A DNA stretch of 64,000 nucleotides from Chitinophaga qingshengii (GTDB lineage: Bacteria > Bacteroidota > Bacteroidia > Chitinophagales > Chitinophagaceae). The notes under the pieces were generated by a model. That model ran no database searches and was not told the DNA's origin. It saw only the letters and a list, made by a program, of their open reading frames with translations. The DNA lies in contig NZ_JACVFC010000005.1 of the NCBI RefSeq assembly GCF_014529935.1, positions 496,001 to 560,000 on the forward strand, written 5' to 3'. The position numbers and the translations under genes were made by a program. Position 1 is the first letter of the stretch. Every line of letters starts with the position of its first letter. Positions 49,979-61,000 of the stretch are shown here, piece by piece.

Positions 49979-52030
49979 ATGAGTGTATCAGAAGCAACCC
50001 GCAAAACTGCGGCAGATCAGCTGGCGGAGTTTATCGCCAGCGGAGAAGGTAATGTCACTGATGTGTTGGAGAAAATGAAGGCGTTCAAAACAGATAACGG
50101 GAACATACCTCAGCAGCTCCGGAATGATAATGCCGGAAAATATATCGGAATATGGAAAGAGGATGAACAAGGCACCTCTTATATCCGCGACAGACAACTA
50201 ATGCCTGAATGGGTGAAATGGGCCGGCCTTAATAAGATTCCTGTCTCCACAAATAAAGAACGCCTGTTACTTACGGGAGAATCTGTGGGAAGGGGCTCTT
50301 TTTACGGAAATGAATATTCACCGGCCATCATACTGCAACACATACTTAACAGCGTAGCCGGCCATCAGGGATCCGAAATCACTGACCTGGCCAAATCCGG
50401 CATGACGCCTGGCGAGATGTTGTCATTGCTTGAAAATGCACAAGCGCTGAAGCCCTCACAGGTAGTGATCATGGCGGGGAACAATTTTTTCTATGGATTG
50501 TATGATGATTTCATCCACGGCTCCCTGCCTGAACCTCTGGCTGCCGGTGAACTATCCGGGCGCCGGCTGAAAGCATGGATCGACGAGGCATTGGACCATC
50601 AGGTACATGTATTGTTACAGGAGCTGCACCGCATGTTTGTAACAGCGGGCATACCTGTTACCTTCGTAATACCTGCTTTTAATCTTGCCGGCTGGAAGGT
50701 CACCCAACAGGAAAGCTGCACGCCGGCCTTGTCCGGCGAGGACCTTCTTCGCTGGGAACAACTCCTGGAAACTGCGCGTGACGCGCAAGCGCAGGGCGAT
50801 CATGAGAGCCTGAAAAAAGCCGCTGAAGCATTGCTTGCTCTGGATGCATCACACCCCGCCAGCTATGAATGCCTGGGAGAAGCGGCATTGCTGCAACACC
50901 AATGGACAGCAGCCAGGCAATACCTGGAAACTGCCAGAGACCATACGTTGCTGTTCAGGTCGGTAGGGAAGCCGCGTATATTATCTTCCGTGCGCAATGC
51001 CATTCTTAAATACGCACCGCAATATCACATCGATACGATAGACTTGAACACACTGCTGGCAGCAAATGCGAAAAACGGCATCCCCGGGCATGACTTTTTC
51101 ATGGATTACTGCCATATGAATATGAAAGGCATCCGCTTGTGTATGGTCGCTGTTGCGGTAACCATCCTTCACCAGCGTGGACTGCAACATATCAGCCTGG
51201 ACATGCTACACAGCTATGCTGCTGAAATAGCCCCCCCGCGCGATGTAAATTGTATGGCACATATTTATGCGGCTATCCATCATGCACACAATGGACAAGG
51301 GAATGATAATATCATGTTTCATTTAAAACAGGCGTTCTCGTTTTCCAGGGAACTGGCTACGGTTTTCTGCAAGTCTTATATCACAATGGTGACATACAGG
51401 CTGTCTTCGCCACTTACCCGCGAGTTCATGAAAATCCTGGAAAATACAGCTACCTGTATTGAATATTATCCTGAAGCGGCTTTCCATCCCCGCTCGGGAA
51501 AGCTGCTGGACCTGGCGCTTACTGATGCCATGAGTAACATGCTGGTGGAGGCAGGTGCCATAGAACCCGCGGCAACAGCCGCATTGCGTTTATCCGAACA
51601 CGCAGTGGAGTTGCATCGTGTGGTTGATCTGCTCGAACCGGCATATAGCAGAAGCTCTTACGACAACTATCCGTTTCCATCTAACTATTATACAGCCCGG
51701 GATATCAGGTCGTCATTCATATTTTTTACAGACGCCCGCCAATCCCTGCATGGGGAAATGATCTGTCGCTGCAAACATGCGAACAACGGCGCATTGCAAT
51801 TGTCGGTGAACGGCCGGTCGCTGCTCACACAACCGCTTTCAAAAAGATGGATACCACTGTCATTTACGATAGATCAGTCGCTCCTGACAACCGGCATGAA
51901 CAGGATAGATATTATTTGGGAACAGCAGTCTATTGACAGTACAGATCAAATAGCGGAAAACATCAGCGATGTGATCACATTGCTTAATCCCATACGGGCA
52001 GAGATACATCGTTTTACTATCAGCATATAG
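49979..52030 (+). CDS. SGNH-fold hydrolase/acyltransferase with internal helical insert
   Basis: 683 residues. SGNH block I is LLLTGESVGRGS with S102 (GES instead of GDS), block III is MAGNNFF with N168/169, and the D376-x-x-H379 pair is in MDYCHMNMKG. Between block III and block V lies a ~120-residue TPR-like helical segment (~255-325; LLETARDAQAQGDHESLKKAAEALLALDASHPASYECLGEAALLQ). A ~300-residue C-terminal part follows, with a beta-rich end. Likely an esterase or O-acyltransferase acting on the lipopeptide; no PCP or TE-like ACP contact motif is seen. 24 bp after the carbamoyltransferase, 19 bp before the NRPS. Confidence 0.78.
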   Translation: MSVSEATRKTAADQLAEFIASGEGNVTDVLEKMKAFKTDNGNIPQQLRNDNAGKYIGIWKEDEQGTSYIRDRQLMPEWVKWAGLNKIPVSTNKERLLLTGESVGRGSFYGNEYSPAIILQHILNSVAGHQGSEITDLAKSGMTPGEMLSLLENAQALKPSQVVIMAGNNFFYGLYDDFIHGSLPEPLAAGELSGRRLKAWIDEALDHQVHVLLQELHRMFVTAGIPVTFVIPAFNLAGWKVTQQESCTPALSGEDLLRWEQLLETARDAQAQGDHESLKKAAEALLALDASHPASYECLGEAALLQHQWTAARQYLETARDHTLLFRSVGKPRILSSVRNAILKYAPQYHIDTIDLNTLLAANAKNGIPGHDFFMDYCHMNMKGIRLCMVAVAVTILHQRGLQHISLDMLHSYAAEIAPPRDVNCMAHIYAAIHHAHNGQGNDNIMFHLKQAFSFSRELATVFCKSYITMVTYRLSSPLTREFMKILENTATCIEYYPEAAFHPRSGKLLDLALTDAMSNMLVEAGAIEPAATAALRLSEHAVELHRVVDLLEPAYSRSSYDNYPFPSNYYTARDIRSSFIFFTDARQSLHGEMICRCKHANNGALQLSVNGRSLLTQPLSKRWIPLSFTIDQSLLTTGMNRIDIIWEQQSIDSTDQIAENISDVITLLNPIRAEIHRFTISI

Positions 52031-52049
52031 CTTTAAAAGAAGATCAACT

Positions 52050-55000
52050 ATGCGCCCCTTGACTTTGCCTGCCTGTTTGCAACATGCTATCCGGAACGGA
52101 GAAACAAATATTGTTTTTATTAAAAGCAGCACCGAAGAAGACAGCCTGCCTTATAAAATACTTTATGAGGAAGCCTTGAAATGTCTTGGTTTCCTGCAGC
52201 AGTCTGGTATCCATGCTGGTGACGAGTTGATATTGCAGATCGAAGATAATAGGTCGTTCCTCATTTTTTTCTGGGCCTGCCTTTTAGGAAAGATCATTGC
52301 AGTTCCCTTATCAACGGGCATTACAGACGATCACAGGAATAAGCTGTATAAAGTATGGAATACACTCTCTCATCCGTTTCTGGCTACGGACGACAAGCAG
52401 TTAAACCAGATTGAAAAGTATGCGCAGAAAGAAGGGCTTGGCGGATGGAAGGATGAATTACGTGCAAGGATGATAAACCCGGAGACGGCTTTAGCTGCTT
52501 TACAGGCAGGAAGTGAGCTGTCCTGCACATTGGAAGATATTGCATATATACAGTTTTCCTCCGGTTCTACCGGTGATCCCAAAGGAGTTGTGCTCACCCA
52601 CAGGAACCTCTACTACAACACATCCGACATCAATAGCCGCAGCCGTGTCGGCAGTAACGATCTCGCACTTAGCTGGATGCCGCTCACGCACGATATGGGC
52701 CTGATCTGTTTCCACCTTGCATGTGTGATGGCTGGTATTACACACTATATCATGCCGACACCTCTTTTCATCAGGCGGCCCTTGCTATGGCTGGATAAGG
52801 CCGCAGCGCACCGTGTGACGCAATTGTATTCTCCCAATTTCGGGTATGAGTACCTGATGAATGCCCTGGAGAATCACGCTGCACCAGCCTGGGACCTCTC
52901 TTCGGTAAGAATCATTTTTAATGGAGCAGAACCCATTTCCATACATACCTGCAACAGGTTTCTTCATAAAACGAATCAATACGGCATGCAGCCGCAGGTG
53001 CTGCACCCCGGTTATGGACTGGCTGAGGCTTCCGTTGCGGTGGCCTTGCCGGACCCTGGTGATCCGCTGGTAACGTATAGCCTTCACCGTGACCATATTG
53101 CCATCGGGGAAGAAATACAGCAACTGGCTTTCGGAGATGAACATGCCGTTTATTTTGTGGAGAACGGATATCCCATCGCGAATTGCCAGGTGAGAGTATG
53201 TGACGATAGCGGGAATACCTTGGGAGAGCAGCGCATCGGACATCTGCAGATCAAGGGAGAGAATGTGACCGCAGGATATTATCGTAATCCTGCCGCTACT
53301 AAAGAGCTCCTTACACCCGACGGATGGCTGAAAACGGGAGACCTGGGCTTTCTCTGCAATGGCAGGCTGGTGATAACCGGCCGCGTCAAGAACCTGATCA
53401 TTGTGAACGGGCAAAACTACTACCCGCAGGATATCGAAAGACAGCTAACAGATATTCCGGGTCTCGAAGCCGGCAAGGTCGCCGCCGCCGGTACGGCACG
53501 TATCAGCGGTACTGCAAAGCAGGAAGAACTATTGGTGTTTGTTTTGTTCAAAGCCTCACCACAGGCTTTCCTTCCATTGGCCTCAACAATCAGGAGCCGG
53601 CTCGCGGAAAAACCGGGACTCCTGCCAGATAAGGTTATTCCAGTCAACAAGATACCCAAAACCACCAGCGGAAAAGTGCAATACTTTCAACTGGTGCAAC
53701 AATATCTGCGTGGAGATTTCGACGGCTTGCTGCAAGAGATAGCGCGGCTGCAACATGAGGAAAGAAAGACGTATGAAGGAACACCCGATCTGCAAACGAA
53801 GATCGCCGCCATACTTTCGGAATTAACGGGAACGCAGGTAGATATGCGGGCTTCCCCACTGGAATTGGGGATGAACAGCCTTCAGATGATGATGTTAGTG
53901 AACCGCTTGCAACAGTCGGGCATCCGGCTTGATCTCACCGAACTATTTAGCTTGTCTGCGCTCAGTGAGTTGGCAAGCCGCGCTACTGTTTCTATTCCTG
54001 CAACAAAAAAAGCACCCGGGCGGGAGCTACGTGAATATCCACTTTCCCATGCACAACACCGGATGTGGGTATTGTGCGAAATGCAGGGTATGTGGTCTTC
54101 CTTTCACCTGTCAGCCGCCGCAAAGATCTCCGGCGCTGTTAATATTGCCGCGCTGGAAAAGACGGTGGCATGGATGGTAAATGCACATGCGGCACTGCGC
54201 ACGGCGCTCCGTTACAACGACGGCGTACCTGTTCAACAGGTGCTGGACAGCGACAGCATTTGTATAACGCATATAAATGCGCGGCCTGAAGAAATGGCCG
54301 GGATTGCCGAAAATGAGGCAGGCAGGGCGTTTGATAAGGGGAAGCCATTGTTCAGGACTTTAATAGCACACCTGGGGGCAGAGGAATACCTGCTACAATT
54401 TACTTTTCATCACCTGATCTTTGATGGATGGTCTTTCGGCATCTTCATGCGAGAGTTCAATAGCTGCTATGATCTTTTCTCCAGGGGTATGGAAGTAAAG
54501 ACGCCGGAAAGATTTGCCTATAGCGATTTTGTAGACAGTGAACAAATATTGCTTGATAACGGGGCGTTTGAGCAAAGCCGCCAATATTGGGAGAATGAAA
54601 TAAGTGAAGCTACCCCTGAACCGGGATTGTTACGGCAGTTCAAATACAGTGGAGAGGACCGCCACATGGGCAGTTGTGAAATATTTACACTCCCGCCGGA
54701 GCTGAAAACAGCATTGGAAAAGTTCAGCCTCAACGAATCTGTTACCCCGTTTATGACCTTGTTTTCGTTGTTGAGCTTATTGTATTATAAACTGACCGGA
54801 CAACAGGATATGATACTTGGAACAGAAGCCGCTGGCAGAACCAGCCCGGAATGGGAACCTGTGATCGGCTGCTTCCTGAATACCCTGCCCATCCGGATCA
54901 TGCTTGACAGCAGCGCAACATTCCGGGATTTGCTGTCACAGGTGAAGCGGAAATTACTGGATGCGTACCAACACCAGCAATATCCCGTTGATCTGGCATT

Positions 55001-58000
55001 ACATGCCTCCAATCGAAACATAAACACCCAGCTCTTTGATGTGCTCATGCTCTACCAGAATTTTGAACACACACTGGATATGCATGAGCTGGGAGCGATG
55101 GCAGCGGAACCGCTTGTTTTGCCGGAACACGGCAGTATCGTGGATCTTCAGCTGGAATTCAGGGCGACAAAAGATGCCATCCAACTCCACATACGCTATA
55201 ATACAGACTACTACGACAAGATATTTGTAACGCAGCTTTTTACACGTTATTGCCGCATACTGGAACAGGCAATGGATGCGCCGGAACAGCAGATAGCCAA
55301 CTATTCCCTCTTATCTGCTGAAGAACAGCATACTGTGCTGCATCGTTTCAATCCATCTCTGGGTCCTCACCCTTTTGAAGCAATAACCGCCATCATTGAA
55401 GCGGATAAAGAAAAGAAAGCGGATAGAATAGCCATCATATGTGATGAACGAAGCATTACCTACCGCGACTTGCAGCTATCTGTCGACAGCGTGGCTGCAA
55501 GTCTGCAACATATCTGCAAGTGTTCACCAGATTGCCGGATCGCCGTGATGATGGAGCGTAGCGAGCGCATGATCATTGCCATCCTGGCGATACTGAAAGC
55601 TGGTGCTGCGTATGTGCCGGTAGAAACGACTTATCCGGCAGAAAGGGTGCAGTTTATATTGGAAGATAGTGGCGTAGAATGGGTAATTACAGACACCGAT
55701 ATACCTCCTGCCGGCGTCGTCCCTGTGATTGACTGGGATACCCTCGTCCATACCGGCGTGGACGTTCCCGCAACGCCGGCCGATATACAGGAACATCACC
55801 TGGCTTATGTGCTGTACACTTCCGGTACAACAGGACAGCCGAAGGGTGTGATGATAGAACATGGATCACTGAGCGACTATGTACGCACCTTCACCACATT
55901 TTATAGCATCAATAAAAATGACATCGTCATACAACAATCAGCACTTGCATTCGATACACATGTGGAAGAGATCTTTCCGACGCTCTGCAGTGGCGCCACG
56001 CTGGTGCTGCTGCCAGGAGGCGGAGCAGATATCTCCGCCATGGTGGAAACGATACAAAAGGAGCGAGCCTCTGTATTGAGCACCACGCCCCTGGTAATAC
56101 AGGCACTGAATGCCCGGCCGGCAGCACTCGGCAGCCTGCGCCTGCTGATCAGTGGAGGAGATGAGCTGAAAGCCGGATATATCAGTCATCTTCTTGGTAA
56201 GACGGTCATCTACAACAGCTACGGGCCAACCGAGTCCACGGTGTGCGCAGCGTACCAGGAGATAAAGTCATTGCAGGATACGACATTGATCGGAAAACCG
56301 GTTGGTAACCGGCAGATATTTTTGCTCGACAGGGATAACCGCCTGCTACCGCCCGGCCTGGCAGGAGAAATATGTATCGCGGGGGCAGGGTTGGCGAGAG
56401 GATATCAAAATCTGGAAAAAGAAACGGCGGCGCGCTTTATATATCCGGGAGGAGCAATATCCGGACGTATCTACAAAACCGGAGACATTGGCCGCTGGGA
56501 CAGTGATGGCCGCATCATGTTCCTTGGCCGGCGTGATGATCAGGTTAAAGTCAGAGGCTTCCGGATAGAATTGCCTGAAATCGAAAAAGCATTATCTGCA
56601 CACCCTGGTGTAAAGGCCATTGCAGCCCGCACATGGGAGAACGGAGAAGAGAAGCAGCTGGCTGTTTACTATGTGTCTTCACCACAGCTACCTGTAGAGG
56701 AGTTGCAGGATTTTGCAGTCAACCGGCTGCCCTATTATATGGTGCCTGCATTTTTTATACCCATTGATAGTATGCCGCAGAATGTCAATGGCAAGATAGA
56801 CAGGAACAGGTTGCCTCGACCTGCATCTGCAGAATGGTGCGGGGAAGAATGGCCCGCCACGCCTGCAGAAGTGGAGATGGCGCAGATATGGAGCCAGGTA
56901 CTGGGGACAGAAAAGATACACCTTGATACTCATTTTTTCAGGGCTGGCGGTAATTCTATCAGAGCGGCACAGGTAACCGCAAGGTTGAAGGAACGTGGCT
57001 GGGAGCCTTTACGCCTCGGCGATTTTTTTCTTTACCCTGCGCTGCGGAAGCTGTCTTTACAGTTGCGGAAGGCAAAGAGGGGAAGCATGCCCGTGATGGT
57101 GGAGAAGACAGCCTATCCGCTTACATATGCACAACGCCGCTTATGGTACCTGCATCAGCTTGGACGACAGCGCAGCGCACTTAATTTGTGCTGGGCCTAT
57201 CGTATCTCCGGATCCTTGCAGGTGGACGCTTTCCGGCAAGCACTGGAAATGCTGGTCCACCGCCACGACAGCCTGAGAACAATCATCAAAGATACTGACG
57301 GCGTTCCCGCTATGACCATATGCGACAGCACTACTTTTACGGGTTGGTTTGAGTGGATAGAAATTGACAGAGAAGAGGCGGTGAATGATCTCATACAACA
57401 AGAGCGCAACAGATTGTTTGACCTGTTAACAGGACCGCTGTTACATATCACACTGGTAAAAGACCGTAAAGATGAACAATTCATCTTCCTGATGAGCATT
57501 CATCATATGATTATCGACGGCTGGTCCATGCAGGTTTTTATACGGGATCTCAAGGCGCTTTACAATGCGTGCGTAGAAGAACGCGCACCTGTGTTGCCTC
57601 CTGTAACATTACGCTTTCACGATTATGCCTGGCACCAAAGCCTTCTGCAGGAAGATGCACAGATGGCGGCGCACCGGGATTTCTGGCGGCAAACGCTGCA
57701 ACATCCTGCTCTTCCGCTGACATTTCCTGCTATACCGGAACAGGAAGCAGGTTCGATACCTTCCACTAACAGGCATGTAGTCACTTTTGCACCCGAATGG
57801 ATAAAAGCCCTCGAACAGTTGTCAGAAGAGGAGAATGCCAGCCTGTTTATGGGATTGGTGACCTTGCTGAATGCACTTTTTTACAAATACACCGGGCAGG
57901 AAGATATCCTGATCGGAACAGATACTGCCAACAGGCAATATCCTGCGCTCGAAAATGCGATGGGATATTTTCTGAACGAATTGGTCATCCGCTGCACTTT

Positions 58001-61000
58001 CTCGTCGGCGTTAACTTTCCGGGACCTGGTGCAGCTTGTAAAAGCAAATATGTTGCAGGCATTTGCCCACCAGGAATATCCTTATGACAAAGATACCTTA
58101 GCACCCGGCCAAACTGTATCTGGCCGGCATTTGTTTGATGTATTGGTCTTATTTCAGCAATTCGGCCGCAATGAGCAAATGGATGCGCTTTCAGGGGATG
58201 TCATGATGCAGCCGTTGGACATCCCGCTCAAAGATATTATGCTGGATTTGCAGCTGGAATTTTTCCAGCCGGGTCCGGAACAACTCTTACTGGAGGTAAG
58301 ATATAATACCAGCGTGTTCAGCGAAAGACTGATCAAACAACTTTTTCACCACTTCGAACTGTTCAGCAGCCGTCTGATGAAGGAGCCGGATCGGGCATTG
58401 TGCGAGCAGGAACTGCTGTCAGGGCAGGAGATAGCGGGATGGCTGGAAGACAGGAATAATACCGGGAGGAACAATGGACCTTTCATACCTGTTTCAACGC
58501 TCATAGCACAACAGGCAGCCATCACCCCGCTTGCACCGGCGATATGCTGCGGTACCGACCAGCTCACATACGCCGCATTAAATGAAAGGGCTAACCAACT
58601 GGCATATCAGCTGCTACAACAGGGAGCCGCTCCCGGAAAGCGTACCGGCGTATTGATGAGCCGCTCCATATGGATGCCTGTAACGTTGCTGGCTATCCTG
58701 AAGGCTGGTAATACCTATGTGCCGCTGGATCCGGAATATCCGGCAGAGAGGTTACAATTTATATCAGCAGATAGCAAAATAGACTGTATTATAACGGAAC
58801 CGGATATATGCAGATTACAAGGTGAATGGCTGCAACAACAGCATTGTCTCTTGCCGGGAGAAGCTACCTTGCAACAGCCCATACACGATCCGGTTATTAT
58901 CATCGAAAAAAATCTTACTGCCTATATCATCTACACCTCAGGATCCACGGGTGTTCCCAAAGGAGTGATGATCAGCCATGCGTCACTGGCAGATTATGTC
59001 CGGACCTTTTCCGACTTCTTTGAGGTATCCCATGAAGACCGCGTTATACAACAATCATCTATTTCATTTGATACCCTGGTAGAAGAGCTATTTCCAGTGC
59101 TTGTTGCAGGTGGGACACTGTATATTGCTCCTGCCGGCGGGAGGGATGCGGAAATGCTCTCGGCGATTATTGTACGTCATCAGATCACTATACTGAGCAC
59201 AACACCGCTTGTGGCAGGCGCTCTCAACAGGATGACTACGGACGTGAGCAGTCTCCGGGTGCTGATCAGCGGGGGAGATGTATTGTTCCCTTCACAGATC
59301 GATCGCCTGTTAAGTCAGGTAAGGATCTACAATACCTATGGTCCTTCAGAATCTACCGTCTGTGCTACCTATCATAAAGTGTCTGGTGAAAACGACTGTA
59401 CCCAGCTTGGCAAAGCAATCGCCAACAGGGAAGTTTACCTGCTGGATAAAGATATGAAGTTGGTGGCCGATGGGGTAGCAGGAGAGATTTGCCTGGGTGG
59501 GAACGGCCTCGCTACCGGGTATGTAGGTCTGCCTGAAGAGGAAGCGGACAGATTCGTTAAGAATCCATACAACAATGAAAGGCTTTATAAAACGGGAGAT
59601 CTGGGCTATATGCTCCCCACAGGAGCGATCCAATTTGTCGGGAGAAAGGACCAGCAACTGAAGATAAGAGGATATCGCATAGAGCCTGGTGAAATTGAAA
59701 ATGTATGCGCGAAACTGCACGGAATAGCAACAGTGGCGGTAACTGCGGTAGATGCGTGGGGTGCAACACCTGCACTGGCGCTGTATTATTCCACCTATGA
59801 TAAAAAGCCGTTGGAGGGCCTATATGAGCAGCTTGCCGCTATCCTGCCTTTTTATATGCTGCCTTCGCATATAATACACCTGCTGTATTTTCCGCTAACG
59901 GCTACAGGGAAAATTGACCGTCGCGCCTTACCCGCTCCGGACAGCACCGCAGCGCGAGCTGTCGTACCATTCAATAATCACACGGAGATAGTGTTGGCGA
60001 AGATCTGGAAGGAAGTACTGGGTACGGCATTGGTTGACAGAAACAACCACTTTTTCCTGTCGGGAGGCAATTCCGTTGCGGCTACCAGGTTGCTGAATGC
60101 GGTGAGAAAACATTTTTCCCGGGATGTTCAGCTGAAAGATATCTTCACCAAGCCGGTATTACACCAGTTCGCAAATGTAGTACAGGAATCTCCTGCTATA
60201 TCCATCGATAGCGTTGCTATTCTTGAAGAGCAGGATGTTTATACCGCCTCTGCTGCGCAGCGGCGTATGTGGATACTGCATCAGCTGGACACCGGCAAGA
60301 CAGCCTATAATATTTCTATTAGCAACCGCCTGTATCAACACATAGATACTGTCAGCCTCGAACATGCGCTTCGCATCATGATAGCCAGACATGAAAGTTT
60401 GCGTACTATTTTCCTTGAAAAAGAAGGCCGCTTGTTGCAGCAGGTGTTACCGGCCTCCCTTACGCCCTTTCAACTTCAGGTGATAGCCGGGTCGGAAGAG
60501 CAATTGAATACCATTGCCGCCGCGGCGGCGGCAAAAACCTTTGAGCTCAACAGATGGCCCTTGTTTGCCGTAACACTGGTGGAGACAGGAGCGCAGCAAG
60601 CCACAGTGATGTTTACTTTTCATCACATCATTGCCGACGGTGCATCCATCAATATTTTAATGGACGAATGCTGGCGAATATATCAGGCATTGCGCGAAAA
60701 TATGGAACCGGCCTTACCCGCGCTGGACTTTCAATACAAGGACTACAGCGCCTTCCAGCAACAGTTACTGTCGGGTCACAAGCTGGATCTGCAAAAAAAA
60801 TACTGGCTCACTGTTTTTGAAAAGGATATTCCCGTACTGGAAATACCCGGTAAAAATAATTATCCGGCCACACGCAGCTTCAGGGGACATACGCACACAA
60901 TCCTGCTGGAAAAGGCCATAGTGGAAGGCTTGAAGGCGATGTGCCTGCAACAGGAATCTACGCTTTATATATCTCTGCTAACAACGGTAGTGGCATTCCT

